A stretch of 64,000 nucleotides of DNA from Hyphomicrobiales bacterium (GCA_900471605.1 UCEY01000046.1:70552-134551), one strand, 5' to 3'. Numbered from the stretch's first letter, positions 36,290-45,267 are shown. The notes: generated by a model from the letters alone, not told the origin. A program made the numbers and translations.

Positions 36290-37147
36290 GTGAGTGTAGC
36301 ATTGAGGAGCCAGCCGCTCGATGACAGGCTGAGCAAGCGCAACTTCGACCTTCTGGCCAAGTACATCTACGACTATAGCGGCATCAAGATGCCGCACAGC
36401 AAGATGACCATGCTGGAAGGCCGGCTTCGCCGTCGCCTGCGCGTCACGGCGATGCCGACCTTCGACAGTTATTGCGACTATCTGTTCAAGCACGGCGGCA
36501 TCGAGGCGGAATCGATCTTCCTCATCGATGCGGTGACCACCAACAAGACGGATTTCTTCCGGGAGCCGAAGCATTTCGACTACATGGTGCAGACGGCATT
36601 GCCGGACATCCTGAAAAACTATAGCGACCGGCGCATCCGCACGTGGAGTTCCGCCTGCTCGACGGGCGCCGAACCCTATACGATGGCGATGGTGCTTTCG
36701 GAGTTCCTGCGTTCGGCGGCGCCGGAAAAGGACTATTTCGTGCTTGCCACGGATCTGTCGACCGACGTTCTGCAGAAGGCCCAGCGCGGCATCTACCAGA
36801 GCGAGCTCCTGGCACCTGTTCCGACCGAGATGATGAGCAAGTACGTCATGCGACCGTCCGACAACAGACGGCAGGAAATGCGGATTTCGCCGAAACTGCG
36901 CTCCCGCATCGGTTTTGCGCGGCTGAACCTGATGGACGATGCCTATCCGATCGGCGACCTGATGCACATGATCTTCTGCCGCAATGTGCTGATCTATTTC
37001 GACAAACCGACCCAGCAGCATGTGCTCTCACGTCTTTGCGAGGCTCTGCTTCCCGGAGGTTATCTGTTCATCGGTCATTCGGAAACCGTGACCGGCTTCG
37101 ATCTGCCGATCCGGCAGGTGGCAAATACTGTGTTCAAACGGATATGA
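36290..37147 (+). CDS. cheR: Chemotaxis protein methyltransferase CheR
   Basis: 285 residues from a GTG start (GGGGG upstream). N-terminal helical CheR_N domain (about 15-75), then a SAM-dependent domain with RTWSSACSTGAEPYTMAM, LATDLSTDVLQKAQRGIY and DLMHMIFCRNVLIYF. It methylates glutamates on the MCPs of the array. No TPR or pentapeptide-binding extension is seen. Three bases separate it from cheB. Confidence 0.93.
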   Translation: MSVALRSQPLDDRLSKRNFDLLAKYIYDYSGIKMPHSKMTMLEGRLRRRLRVTAMPTFDSYCDYLFKHGGIEAESIFLIDAVTTNKTDFFREPKHFDYMVQTALPDILKNYSDRRIRTWSSACSTGAEPYTMAMVLSEFLRSAAPEKDYFVLATDLSTDVLQKAQRGIYQSELLAPVPTEMMSKYVMRPSDNRRQEMRISPKLRSRIGFARLNLMDDAYPIGDLMHMIFCRNVLIYFDKPTQQHVLSRLCEALLPGGYLFIGHSETVTGFDLPIRQVANTVFKRI

Positions 37148-37150
37148 ACC

Positions 37151-38233
37151 ATGAGCGGCAAAATCCGAGTTCTGATCATCGATGACTCCGCCAGCGTCCG
37201 CCAGACCCTGACGTCCGTCCTGTCGGCGGACCCGGATATCGAGGTCATTGGGGCGGCCAGCGATCCCTTCATGGCGGCGCGCAAGCTGCGCGAGGAAATT
37301 CCCGACGTCATCACGCTCGATGTGGAAATGCCGCAGATGGACGGCATCACCTTTCTGCGCAAGCTGATGTCGCAGCATCCCATCCCGGTGGTGATGTGCT
37401 CGTCGCTGACGGAAACCGGTTCGGAAACGTTGATGCAGGCGCTCGAAGCCGGCGCCGTGGACGTGATCCTGAAACCGAAGATCGGCGCGGCCGACCATCT
37501 CGCCGAATCCGGCGAGCGGATCCGCACCGCGGTCAAGGGAGCCGCGCGCGCACGGGTCGGCCGGCTGCGGCCGTCGCGCATCGGCGAAGGCAGCACGACA
37601 GCCAAGCTGACGGCCGATGCGGTGCTTCCGCCTCCGAAGATCGGAGCCATGGCCAAGACCACCGAAATGGTCGTCTGCGTCGGCGCCTCGACCGGCGGCA
37701 CCGAAGCGCTGCGCGAGCTTCTCGAAGCCCTGCCGGCCAACTCCCCCGGCATCGTCATCGTCCAGCACATGCCGGAAAAGTTCACCGCCGCTTTCGCCAA
37801 GCGCCTCAACAGCCTCTGCGAGGTCGAGGTCAAGGAAGCAGTCGACGGCGACCCGGTGTTACGCGGCCATGTGCTGATCGCCCCCGGCGACAAACACATG
37901 CTGCTCGAACGGCGTGGCGCGCGTTACGAGGTCTCGATCCGCTCCGGCCCGCTCGTCAGCCGCCATCGGCCCTCGGTCGACGTGCTGTTCCGGTCGGCCG
38001 CCCGCTCGGCGGGCGCCAATGCGATGGGCGTGATCATGACCGGCATGGGTGACGACGGCGCCCGCGGCATGAACGAGATGCATCAGGCCGGCGCCTATAC
38101 GGTGGCCCAGGATGAAGCGTCATCGGTGGTCTTCGGCATGCCCAAGGAAGCCATCGCCCATGGCGGCGTCGAAAAGGTCGTATCGCTCGAACAGATCGCC
38201 CGGGAAATCCTCGCCGCCGACCGTCGGCGGTAA
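37151..38233 (+). CDS. cheB: Protein-glutamate methylesterase CheB
   Basis: 360 residues. Receiver domain with Asp11-Asp12, phosphoacceptor Asp57 and Lys108; linker at about 125-165; methylesterase with catalytic Ser180 (GASTGG), His206 (QHMP) and Asp302 (GMGDDGA). It demethylates and deamidates MCPs when phosphorylated by CheA. Last recognised che gene of the cluster; there is no cheD. Confidence 0.94.
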   Translation: MSGKIRVLIIDDSASVRQTLTSVLSADPDIEVIGAASDPFMAARKLREEIPDVITLDVEMPQMDGITFLRKLMSQHPIPVVMCSSLTETGSETLMQALEAGAVDVILKPKIGAADHLAESGERIRTAVKGAARARVGRLRPSRIGEGSTTAKLTADAVLPPPKIGAMAKTTEMVVCVGASTGGTEALRELLEALPANSPGIVIVQHMPEKFTAAFAKRLNSLCEVEVKEAVDGDPVLRGHVLIAPGDKHMLLERRGARYEVSIRSGPLVSRHRPSVDVLFRSAARSAGANAMGVIMTGMGDDGARGMNEMHQAGAYTVAQDEASSVVFGMPKEAIAHGGVEKVVSLEQIAREILAADRRR

Positions 38234-38349
38234 GATCTGCCATCCAAATTTTTACGCCTCGTTAACCATGTTTGGCAAGAATGGGACAACGCATCATGAG
38301 GGTGCGGTGAAAGAGCGATTTGACGCTCGTAGCCGGACAGGGACCCACG

Positions 38350-39054
38350 ATGCCAGTCATTACCTTTGCCAACACCAAGGGCGGAGCAGGCAAGACCACC
38401 GCCGTACTCCTTCTTGCCACCGAACTCGTTGAGCAAGGCTACCGCGTCACCATCCTCGACGCCGATCCGCAATACTGGATCACCCGCTGGCACATGCTTT
38501 CGCCGCGCAACGACAAGCTCAACGTCATTTCCTACGTAACGCAGGCCTCGATCGACCGGCATATTTCCGAGAACCGCCACAAGACCGATTATTTCGTGCT
38601 CGACCTGCCGGGCGCGCAGAGCCCGCTGCTGGCCAAGGCGATCGGTCTTTCGGACCACGTGCTGATCCCGATCCAGGGCTGCGCCATGGACGCCCAGGGC
38701 GGTGCCAACGTGCTCGAACTGCTGCGCTATCTCGAAGAGAAGGCCAATCTGCGCGTGCCGCATTCGGTGGTGCTGACCCGCGTCAACTCGATGGTCACGA
38801 CCCGCGCCCTGCTCGCGGTCAAGATGCTGCTGGCGGAACGCAAGGTCGAGGTGCTCGACACGCCGATCATCGAACGCGCCGCCTTCCGCGACATCTTCGA
38901 TCTCGGCGGCACGCTCTACACGATGGACGAAAACCGCATCAGCAATCTCGACAAGGCGCGGCAGAACGCCCGCCTGTTCGCGCTCGAAATGCTCCGCCGC
39001 GTGCCGCTTCACAAGCGCGCCTCGGCTTCCGGCCGCTTCATCCGCGCCGCCTGA
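38350..39054 (+). CDS. ParA/MinD-type ATPase
   Basis: 234 residues from the ATG at 38350. Deviant Walker A KGGAGKTT at residues 10-17 with both lysines (Lys10, Lys15), Walker A' VTILDADPQ and Walker B-like FVLDLPG. A lone ParA family member with no parB, repB or virC2 partner in view. It lies 116 bp downstream of cheB on the same strand. ParA-like proteins such as PpfA and ParC position chemosensory arrays in other bacteria, so that role is possible, but the gap leaves co-transcription unproven. Confidence 0.8.
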   Translation: MPVITFANTKGGAGKTTAVLLLATELVEQGYRVTILDADPQYWITRWHMLSPRNDKLNVISYVTQASIDRHISENRHKTDYFVLDLPGAQSPLLAKAIGLSDHVLIPIQGCAMDAQGGANVLELLRYLEEKANLRVPHSVVLTRVNSMVTTRALLAVKMLLAERKVEVLDTPIIERAAFRDIFDLGGTLYTMDENRISNLDKARQNARLFALEMLRRVPLHKRASASGRFIRAA

Positions 39055-40101
39055 TCAGCCTTTGCCGTTCAGCACGATCTGCAGCTTGACATCCGAAGGA
39101 TGTCCGGCTGCGGCGCGCTCGAAGGCCTTGATCGAATCCCTGAAATCGAAGGTGCCGGTGATCAGCGGCTTCAGGTCGACCTTGCCCGAAGCGATCAGCT
39201 CCAGCGCCCGGTCGAAGATGTTGGCGTAGCGGAACACCGTCTCGATGCGCACCTCCTTGGAGATCGCGCTCGCCACGTCGAACGGCACCGGCTCGACGGG
39301 CAGGCCGACCAGAACGAAGGCGCCGCCCGGCCGCACCAGGTCGAACATGCCGGCATAAGCCCGCGGGCTGCCGCTCGCCTCGAATACGACATCCGCACCC
39401 CAGCCGCCGGTCTGTTCCGCAATGACTTCCGCGAACGGCCGCTCGGTGATGTTGACAGGAATGATGCCCGAATAGCGCCCGGCGATCTCCAGCTTGTCGG
39501 GGCTGAGATCCGAGATGAAGACGCGGGCGCAGCCGCCGGCAAGCGCCGCCAGCGCCACCATGATGCCGATCGGGCCGGCGCCGATCACCGCCCCGACATC
39601 GCCGGGCTGGATGCGGGCGCGGCTCGCGGCCTGCATGCCGATCGCGAACGGCTCGACCATGGCACCCTCGGCAAAGGAGACGTTGTCGGGCAGCTTGTAG
39701 GTGAACGCGGCGGGGTGGACGACTTCCGGCGTCAGCACCCCGTGGATCGGCGGCGTCGCCCAGAAACGGACGTCGGGATCGACGTTGTAGAGGCCGAGCT
39801 TGGAAGCGCGCGAGGAAAGGTTCGGCACGCCCGGTTCCATGCAGACGCGGTCGCCGACCTTCAGGCTCCTCACCTCGCTGCCTATCTCGACGACGATCCC
39901 GGCCGCCTCGTGGCCGAGCACCATCGGCTCGCGCAGAACAAAGGGACCGATCGCGCCGTGCGTGTAATAATGCACGTCGCTGCCGCAGACGCCGACCGTA
40001 TCGATGGCGATCTTCACGTCGCCCAGACCGACTGCCGTCGGAAGCTCGATCTCCCGCAGTGAGAGGACGCCTTTTTTCTCGAGCACCAGTGCCTGCTGCA
40101 T
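39055..40101 (-). CDS. Zinc-type NAD(P)-dependent polyol/alcohol dehydrogenase (xylitol/sorbitol dehydrogenase-like)
   Basis: 348 residues, MDR superfamily. Catalytic-zinc ligands in GVCGSDVHYYTHG and VLGHEAAG, cofactor motif GAGPIGIMVALAAL, and EPGVPNLSSRASKLGLYN, where sorbitol dehydrogenases with structural zinc have a cysteine cluster; here those cysteines are absent. Oxidises a secondary alcohol of a polyol or hydroxy acid. Last gene of the AcnX operon on the minus strand, 75 bp after the SDR gene; its stop touches the convergent ParA stop. Confidence 0.8.
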   Translation of the reverse strand: MQQALVLEKKGVLSLREIELPTAVGLGDVKIAIDTVGVCGSDVHYYTHGAIGPFVLREPMVLGHEAAGIVVEIGSEVRSLKVGDRVCMEPGVPNLSSRASKLGLYNVDPDVRFWATPPIHGVLTPEVVHPAAFTYKLPDNVSFAEGAMVEPFAIGMQAASRARIQPGDVGAVIGAGPIGIMVALAALAGGCARVFISDLSPDKLEIAGRYSGIIPVNITERPFAEVIAEQTGGWGADVVFEASGSPRAYAGMFDLVRPGGAFVLVGLPVEPVPFDVASAISKEVRIETVFRYANIFDRALELIASGKVDLKPLITGTFDFRDSIKAFERAAAGHPSDVKLQIVLNGKG

Positions 40102-40176
40102 GGGATCTTCCTTCCTATTCCATTTTGACGCTGGCCGAGTTTCCGGGCGGGATCAAGGCGAACGCAGGCCGCGCTC

Positions 40177-40917
40177 TCAGCCGCGGCCTGCGTAGGGCAT
40201 GCCGTTTGCCATCACCGTCATGAACAGGACATTGGCCTCCAGAGGCAGACCATCCATGTAAAGCACCGCATCGGCGACGTGTTTCGGGTCCATGACCGGT
40301 TCCACGGCGGTGGTCAGATCGGCCTGCAGAGCGCCTTCCTTCATCCGCACCGTCATTGGCGTGTCGGCATTGCCGATATCCACCTGGCCGCAAACGATGT
40401 TCATTGCGCGCCCGTCGAGCGCGATCTGGCGGGTCAGGCCGGTGATGGCGTGTTTGGTGGCGGTGTAGGCGGCCTGGTACGGGCGCGGCACATGCGCCGA
40501 GATCGAACCGTTGTTGATGATCCGTCCGCCGCCGGGGTTCTGGCGCCGCATCATTCCGAAGGCGGCCCGGGCGCAATAGAAGGCGCCGTTGAGGTTCAGA
40601 TCGATGACCTCCCGCCAGGTCTCGAGCGACAATTCGTCGATCGGAACGGCCGGCGTGCCGCGGCCGGCATTGTTGAACAGAAGGTCAAGCCGGCCATAGG
40701 CCTCTTTCGTCGCCGCAAACAGAGCATCCACGGCCGCCGGATCGGTAACGTCGGTCGGAGCGACCAGCGATTCGCCGCCGGCAAGATCCGCCGTACCCCG
40801 CAATTCGCTCTCGCGCCGGCCGGCAAGCACGGTTCTATAGCCTGCTTTCAAAAGCCCGAGGGCGACGGCCCTGCCAACGCCCGAGCCGGCGCCGGTTACG
40901 ATTGCCACTTTCGACAT
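40177..40917 (-). CDS. SDR-family oxidoreductase
   Basis: 246 residues from the ATG at 40917, placed about 7 bases after AGGAGGAG; a GTG two codons upstream is too close to that site. Classical SDR: VAIVTGAGSGVGRAVALGL, LLFNNAGRG, active-site Ser and Tyr-x3-Lys in YQAAYTATKHAI. Substrate unknown. Located between the AcnX small subunit (80 bp) and the MDR dehydrogenase (75 bp), so it probably handles an intermediate of the same pathway. Confidence 0.8.
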   Translation of the reverse strand: MSKVAIVTGAGSGVGRAVALGLLKAGYRTVLAGRRESELRGTADLAGGESLVAPTDVTDPAAVDALFAATKEAYGRLDLLFNNAGRGTPAVPIDELSLETWREVIDLNLNGAFYCARAAFGMMRRQNPGGGRIINNGSISAHVPRPYQAAYTATKHAITGLTRQIALDGRAMNIVCGQVDIGNADTPMTVRMKEGALQADLTTAVEPVMDPKHVADAVLYMDGLPLEANVLFMTVMANGMPYAGRG

Positions 40918-40997
40918 GTCCACTCCTCCTACCTTGGTGGTGGACGTTATAGTCGGCTATCGGCGCGGGCGTCGAGTGGCATGTCCGAGAGAGAACG

Positions 40998-41444
40998 TCA
41001 CTTGAGGGATTTCTTGGTGACAGTCACCGTGCCGGCATCGGCATCGACCACGATCCAGTCGCCGGTCTCGATCACCGAAAGCGGGTCCTGGTCCAGCTCG
41101 GTGATCGCCGGAACGCGGGTGACCACGGCGCCGAGCGCGATCTTGGTCGTCATCCGCGTAAAAATCATCGCCGCCGGCTGAACGCCATTCAATCGCGTCA
41201 TGTGGAAATAGGCCGACCAGCCGGAAGAGCCCTTGGCGCCGGGGAAAACCAGGATCTTGCCGGCAAACGAGACGCCGCGCATCTCGTGCCGCCGCTCGAT
41301 GACCGTGCCGGTGCGCTCGTTGATGCCGCCCCAGCCGGAGATCGTCTCGGTCGTGACAAGCGCCTCGCCCTCGGCGCGGCCGGCCACCACTTTGCGGCCC
41401 TTGAGTTCGATGATTTCGGGTTTGGCTTCCGTCGCAATATCCAT
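40998..41444 (-). CDS. Aconitase X swivel-domain (small) subunit, DUF126
   Basis: 148 residues. The DUF126 fold contains FPGAKGSSGWSAYF, whose serine loop matches the active-site serine of aconitases, plus EALVTTETISGWGGINE. Forms one enzyme with the large subunit, whose stop overlaps its ATG (TGATG). AcnX enzymes dehydrate small hydroxy acids; the best known bacterial one is cis-3-hydroxy-L-proline dehydratase. Confidence 0.85.
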   Translation of the reverse strand: MDIATEAKPEIIELKGRKVVAGRAEGEALVTTETISGWGGINERTGTVIERRHEMRGVSFAGKILVFPGAKGSSGWSAYFHMTRLNGVQPAAMIFTRMTTKIALGAVVTRVPAITELDQDPLSVIETGDWIVVDADAGTVTVTKKSLK

Positions 41445-42715
41445 CAGACCCTCCCGTTCCACTGGCCGGTCAGGGCCGCATCGACGCAATCGCTGACCGA
41501 GCCGAACCAGCCCTGCACGCCGGTGATCGCCGGCAGGTAATGCGCCTGCTTGGCGGAATCGGTGGCGATCACCTTGGTTCCCGCCGGCAGGCGGCGGGAA
41601 ATGGCGGGACAGGTGTCGCTCATGACGACGCCGCCCGCTTCGCGGATGACGTCGATATAACCGTTGCGCTCGGCGACCTGCTTGATCGCGCGCGGGGTAT
41701 GCACCCAGAGCTGCACATCGGAATGGATCTTCCGGTTTTCCAGCATGTGGGCGATCAGCGCCATCTGGTCGATGGAATTGTGCGGGCAGCCGAGCATGAT
41801 GAAATCGACCTTCTTTTCGGTCGAGCTCTGCAGCTTCTCATAGGTCTCGCGCCGTTCCCTGGCGCCGTAGCGGAACGTGCCCTTGAGCTTGCGGCCGCCG
41901 AAGGCTTCCTCGATCGAGTCCGCTTCCGGGGTGACGCCCGGAATATGGTACATCTCGACCCCTCCGGACGACGCGGCGGCGGCACCGAAGTGCTTGAGCT
42001 TGATGAGATCGGGCTGACGGCCGATACCCTTCAGCACCGGGATCTCTTCGCCGATCACTTCGCCGATGTAATAACCGAGCAGGCCCCAGTCCATCATGTC
42101 GTCGACCTCGATATCAAGCTCGACCAGATGGGTGCCGCGGCGGTTTTCGGTGATATGGAAACCCCAATAGGGAATACGGCCGGTCAGCGCGGCCGCCCCG
42201 GTGCTTTCCTTGCCCTCGACATTGGTGCGGGCACCGAGAACGGAGTTGCAATAGATGACGGCGGAGGATTCCATCCAAGCGCAATGCTCGCCCTTCACCG
42301 GGACGTTGCCGACCTGATAGGGCGTGCAGGTGGCGAACATGTTGACGCCGCGCCGCCCCAGGTACTTTTCGTTGGCACGCTGCATATCGACCAGCGCCTT
42401 GTCGACGCCCTGCAGTTCCCAATTGTCGTTGTCGATGCCGGTGATCAGCTGGCAGGTATGCGCCACCATGTGCGGCACCTCGACCACTTCGTCGCTGTCG
42501 AGGTTGAGCTCGGAATAGACGTGCTCCATGCCCTTTTCGGCAATCGCCTGCACCGAGGGCGTCGAGGCATTGAAGGCGCCGGCGACATTGTTGGTCTCGA
42601 CCAGCCGCTCGGCGCCGAGCGCCTCGCCGTAACGGACGAGCAGGTCCATGGCGCGCGCCTTGGCGCGGCCGTGTTCGCCGTCATACATAGCCTTTTCGTG
42701 ATCTGTCAGGTTCAT
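41444..42715 (-). CDS. Aconitase X catalytic (large) subunit, DUF521
   Basis: 423 residues from the ATG at 42715; the open frame reaches further into the FAD gene but without homology. Three cysteine motifs fit an iron-sulfur site: NMFATCTPYQVGN, IMLGCPHNSIDQ and VMSDTCPAISRR. Bacterial type I AcnX proteins act as cis-3-hydroxy-L-proline dehydratases, but the neighbours expected for that pathway (a pyrroline-2-carboxylate reductase, an epimerase) are missing here, so the substrate may differ. The FAD oxidoreductase ends 10 bp upstream. Confidence 0.87.
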   Translation of the reverse strand: MNLTDHEKAMYDGEHGRAKARAMDLLVRYGEALGAERLVETNNVAGAFNASTPSVQAIAEKGMEHVYSELNLDSDEVVEVPHMVAHTCQLITGIDNDNWELQGVDKALVDMQRANEKYLGRRGVNMFATCTPYQVGNVPVKGEHCAWMESSAVIYCNSVLGARTNVEGKESTGAAALTGRIPYWGFHITENRRGTHLVELDIEVDDMMDWGLLGYYIGEVIGEEIPVLKGIGRQPDLIKLKHFGAAAASSGGVEMYHIPGVTPEADSIEEAFGGRKLKGTFRYGARERRETYEKLQSSTEKKVDFIMLGCPHNSIDQMALIAHMLENRKIHSDVQLWVHTPRAIKQVAERNGYIDVIREAGGVVMSDTCPAISRRLPAGTKVIATDSAKQAHYLPAITGVQGWFGSVSDCVDAALTGQWNGRV

Positions 42716-42725
42716 CGCGTCCTCC

Positions 42726-44063
42726 TCACGATGCAGCACGCATCTCTTCGTCCGTCCATCGATAATGCTTCTTTTCGACATTGTCGGAAACCCGTTCGCG
42801 CAATGCCGCGAGATCGATCTGGTGCACGCTGCCGGTTCCGGCGAGGTCGAGCGCGTTGGCGGCGGCCATGCCCATGGCGATGCAGGGACCCATGACCCGG
42901 ATGCTCGAAAGGGCAGCGGAATCCGCATCGACGCAGCGGCCGGCGGCGGCGACGTTGTCGCATTCGTCCGGCGTCAGGCTGCCGAGCGGGATGTAATGGG
43001 CATGCTGTTCGTCGAAGGTGATCCAGTGGTGGCCGTCGCCGTGGTCGTGCAGTTCGATCGGCCAGGCGGTGCGCGCGACCGCATCCTCGAACCTGGTGCC
43101 GGCCTTGATCTCGTCAACGGTCAGGTGATGACTGCCGGCAATCCAGCGGGTCTGGCGGATGCCCGGCAGGCCGAAGGAACGGATACGGGCATTGCCGAAA
43201 CAGTCTGGGAATTCCGTCTTCAGGAATTCCACGGCGCGCGCCGCCTGATCCTTGCCTTCGAGCGCCTTTTTCGACGCCTCGACCGGATCGAGCGGCGTTT
43301 CCACATGGGTCATGTTCATGGCGGCGATGCCGCGGCCGGGAATGGTGAAACCTAGGCCTTCGCGGCGCAGCAGGCCGTAGCTCGCGGCCTTTTCCTTCAT
43401 CCGGTCGCCGATTTCGTAACGGGTCGGCTGCTTGGCCTCGTCGATATTTTCCAGCACCACCATCTGGGTGCCGAAGACGCCGCCCTTTTCCGGCTGGCGG
43501 CAAGCGAAACCGGCCTGCCAGACGAGCGCGGCATCGCCGCTCGCCTCCACCCATCCGGTCGCCTCGATCGAGACGCCGCCGTAGCGGGTCATGAAATCGG
43601 TCTGGACGACGCGCCGGCCTTCCACATGCACGTCGAGGATCTGCGCGCCAAGCACGACCTCGATACCGGCTTCGAGAATGCTCTGTTCCATCCAGCGGCC
43701 GAGGACGACCTCGTCGTAATAAACGACCGTCGTGTTCGGCCCGTGGCGGTAATAGATCGACCGATCCTGGCTTTCGAGATGGGCGAGCAGCTTGTCGGCG
43801 ACGCCGTAGGTGAACTGGTAGCCATGCGTGCCGTTCGAAAACAGGCCGCAGAAGGTAGCGATGATCGAGTTGACCGCCTGCCCGCCAAGCGCCGCCTGGC
43901 CATCGACGATCACCACCTTGCGGCCGAGCCGGGCTGCCTCGAGCGCGGCGGAAATCCCGGCGATGCCGGCGCCGACGACGCAGATATCTGCCTTGAGCTT
44001 GCGGAACGGCGCCGACTTTTCGCGCCGGACGATCCGCGTCTCCCTGCTCAGCGTTTCCGCCAT
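42726..44063 (-). CDS. FAD-dependent oxidoreductase (FAD_oxidored type)
   Basis: 445 residues from the ATG at 44063, which follows GGGAGG by 7 bases. Dinucleotide-binding motif ICVVGAGIAGISAALEAARLG at about residues 25-45, then ALGGQAVNSIIATFCGLFSNG, the pattern of pfam FAD_oxidored-type flavoenzymes. The reaction is unknown; it probably oxidises a hydroxy or amino acid before or after AcnX. First structural gene after lysR; a 17-bp palindrome lies 98 bp upstream. No signal peptide. Confidence 0.78.
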   Translation of the reverse strand: MAETLSRETRIVRREKSAPFRKLKADICVVGAGIAGISAALEAARLGRKVVIVDGQAALGGQAVNSIIATFCGLFSNGTHGYQFTYGVADKLLAHLESQDRSIYYRHGPNTTVVYYDEVVLGRWMEQSILEAGIEVVLGAQILDVHVEGRRVVQTDFMTRYGGVSIEATGWVEASGDAALVWQAGFACRQPEKGGVFGTQMVVLENIDEAKQPTRYEIGDRMKEKAASYGLLRREGLGFTIPGRGIAAMNMTHVETPLDPVEASKKALEGKDQAARAVEFLKTEFPDCFGNARIRSFGLPGIRQTRWIAGSHHLTVDEIKAGTRFEDAVARTAWPIELHDHGDGHHWITFDEQHAHYIPLGSLTPDECDNVAAAGRCVDADSAALSSIRVMGPCIAMGMAAANALDLAGTGSVHQIDLAALRERVSDNVEKKHYRWTDEEMRAAS

Positions 44064-44160
44064 CAAAGCCTCCCATAACAATGCCGCGCCCTCCCGGCGC
44101 TTCGGCAATGATCGTAACCCAAGCCGCATCGCCTTGAACCCGGCAAGTGATGCGATCAGC

Positions 44161-44177
44161 TTTCTTGTTTTGAGAAA
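44161..44177. promoter_or_regulatory. Putative LysR operator A, upstream of the FAD oxidoreductase gene
   Basis: TTTCTTGTTTTGAGAAA is an interrupted palindrome of the T-N11-A LysR-box type in the 200-bp gap between lysR and the AcnX operon. It matches operator B at 45177-45193 at 15 of 17 positions. Confidence 0.6.
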
Positions 44178-44263
44178 GATAACGGCCGGGAATCTCGGTG
44201 GCATGGCGTCAAACAGAACGGTCGGCACGGGCGAGGAAGCTGCCGACGCTTTCGGGGACGTTC

Positions 44264-45172
44264 TCAGAACGCCGGAATGACCTGATCCGGCACCCCTTCG
44301 GCGAACCGTTTCTGCACGTAGGATACGAACTCCGACACCACGACCTTGTTCATCTTGATCCTGGGCACGGAGGCCTTCACCCAGAGCGGCTCGACCGGGA
44401 ATTCCGGCATGACCTCCTGGAGCAGGCCGCTATCGAGATCCGATTGCGCGAGGAACCTCGGCAGGATCGCCAGGCCCAGCCCCTGACGGGCGGCGGCGAG
44501 CAGGACGCGGCTGTCATTGGCGGTGAAATTCGAGGTGATTTCGACGTTGAGCGTGCTCGTCTCCATCTGAAAGGTCCAGGTCGTGCCGATCGTATGGAAG
44601 GTGATGCATGCGTGGCCGACGAGTTCGGTCGGCATCTTTGGTCGCTTTCGGCTGGCGAGATAACCGGACGAGGCACAGAGAACGCGCGGATAGGGACAAA
44701 GCGGGTGGTCGATCACATAGGCATAGGATTGCGGCAGCGCACCGATCGCCACGTCGAACCCCTCTTCCAGCGGATTGACCGAGCGGTCGATCAGCACGAC
44801 CTCCATCTTTACCCGCGGATTGGCCGCCTGGAATGCGGCGCAGATATCCCCGAAGAACATCGAGGTGAGCGTCGTCGGCGCCTTGATGCGCAACGATCCG
44901 GTCAGCCCGAGTTCATGGGTATTGGGCGTCGCCAGCGTCTCCTCGATCTCGCCGACCAGAAGCTGCAGGCGCGGCCTCAGCCGCTCGCCGTCGAGCGTCA
45001 GTGCCAGCCGCCTGGTGGTACGCACGAAAAGCTGGGTGTTCAGATGCTCTTCGAGCCGCTTGACGCGCTTGGTGATGACCGAGGTCGCGACGCCCAAGTC
45101 ACGGCCGGCGGCGGAAAAACTGCCGGCGCGGGCGGTTGCCAGGAATGCGCCGATGTCGAGAAGTATATTCAC
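44264..45172 (-). CDS. LysR-family transcriptional regulator
   Basis: 302 residues. N-terminal helix-turn-helix (ARAGSFSAAGRDLGVATSVITKRV, about 15-38), then an effector domain from about residue 90. It is upstream of, and on the same strand as, the AcnX operon, and both it and that operon are preceded by the same palindrome, so it probably controls both. The effector is likely the operon's substrate. Confidence 0.85.
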   Translation of the reverse strand: MNILLDIGAFLATARAGSFSAAGRDLGVATSVITKRVKRLEEHLNTQLFVRTTRRLALTLDGERLRPRLQLLVGEIEETLATPNTHELGLTGSLRIKAPTTLTSMFFGDICAAFQAANPRVKMEVVLIDRSVNPLEEGFDVAIGALPQSYAYVIDHPLCPYPRVLCASSGYLASRKRPKMPTELVGHACITFHTIGTTWTFQMETSTLNVEITSNFTANDSRVLLAAARQGLGLAILPRFLAQSDLDSGLLQEVMPEFPVEPLWVKASVPRIKMNKVVVSEFVSYVQKRFAEGVPDQVIPAF

Positions 45173-45176
45173 TGTC

Positions 45177-45193
45177 TTTCTCGTTTCGAGAAA
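45177..45193. promoter_or_regulatory. Putative LysR operator B, upstream of lysR
   Basis: TTTCTCGTTTCGAGAAA has perfect 7-bp arms around TTT and lies just 5 bp before the lysR start codon, a position suited to autorepression. Near-identical to operator A. Confidence 0.6.
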
Positions 45194-45267
45194 AAATCCT
45201 GACCGGCATCACGCACATATTTTCGGCGGTTTCGCAACTCCCGCCGCATGGCGCGCAAGCGGTCGGC

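Noticed and set aside
38350..39054. Plasmid partition or replication module
   Set aside because: No parB, repB or repC gene or partition-site repeats nearby; the surrounding genes are chromosomal-type.
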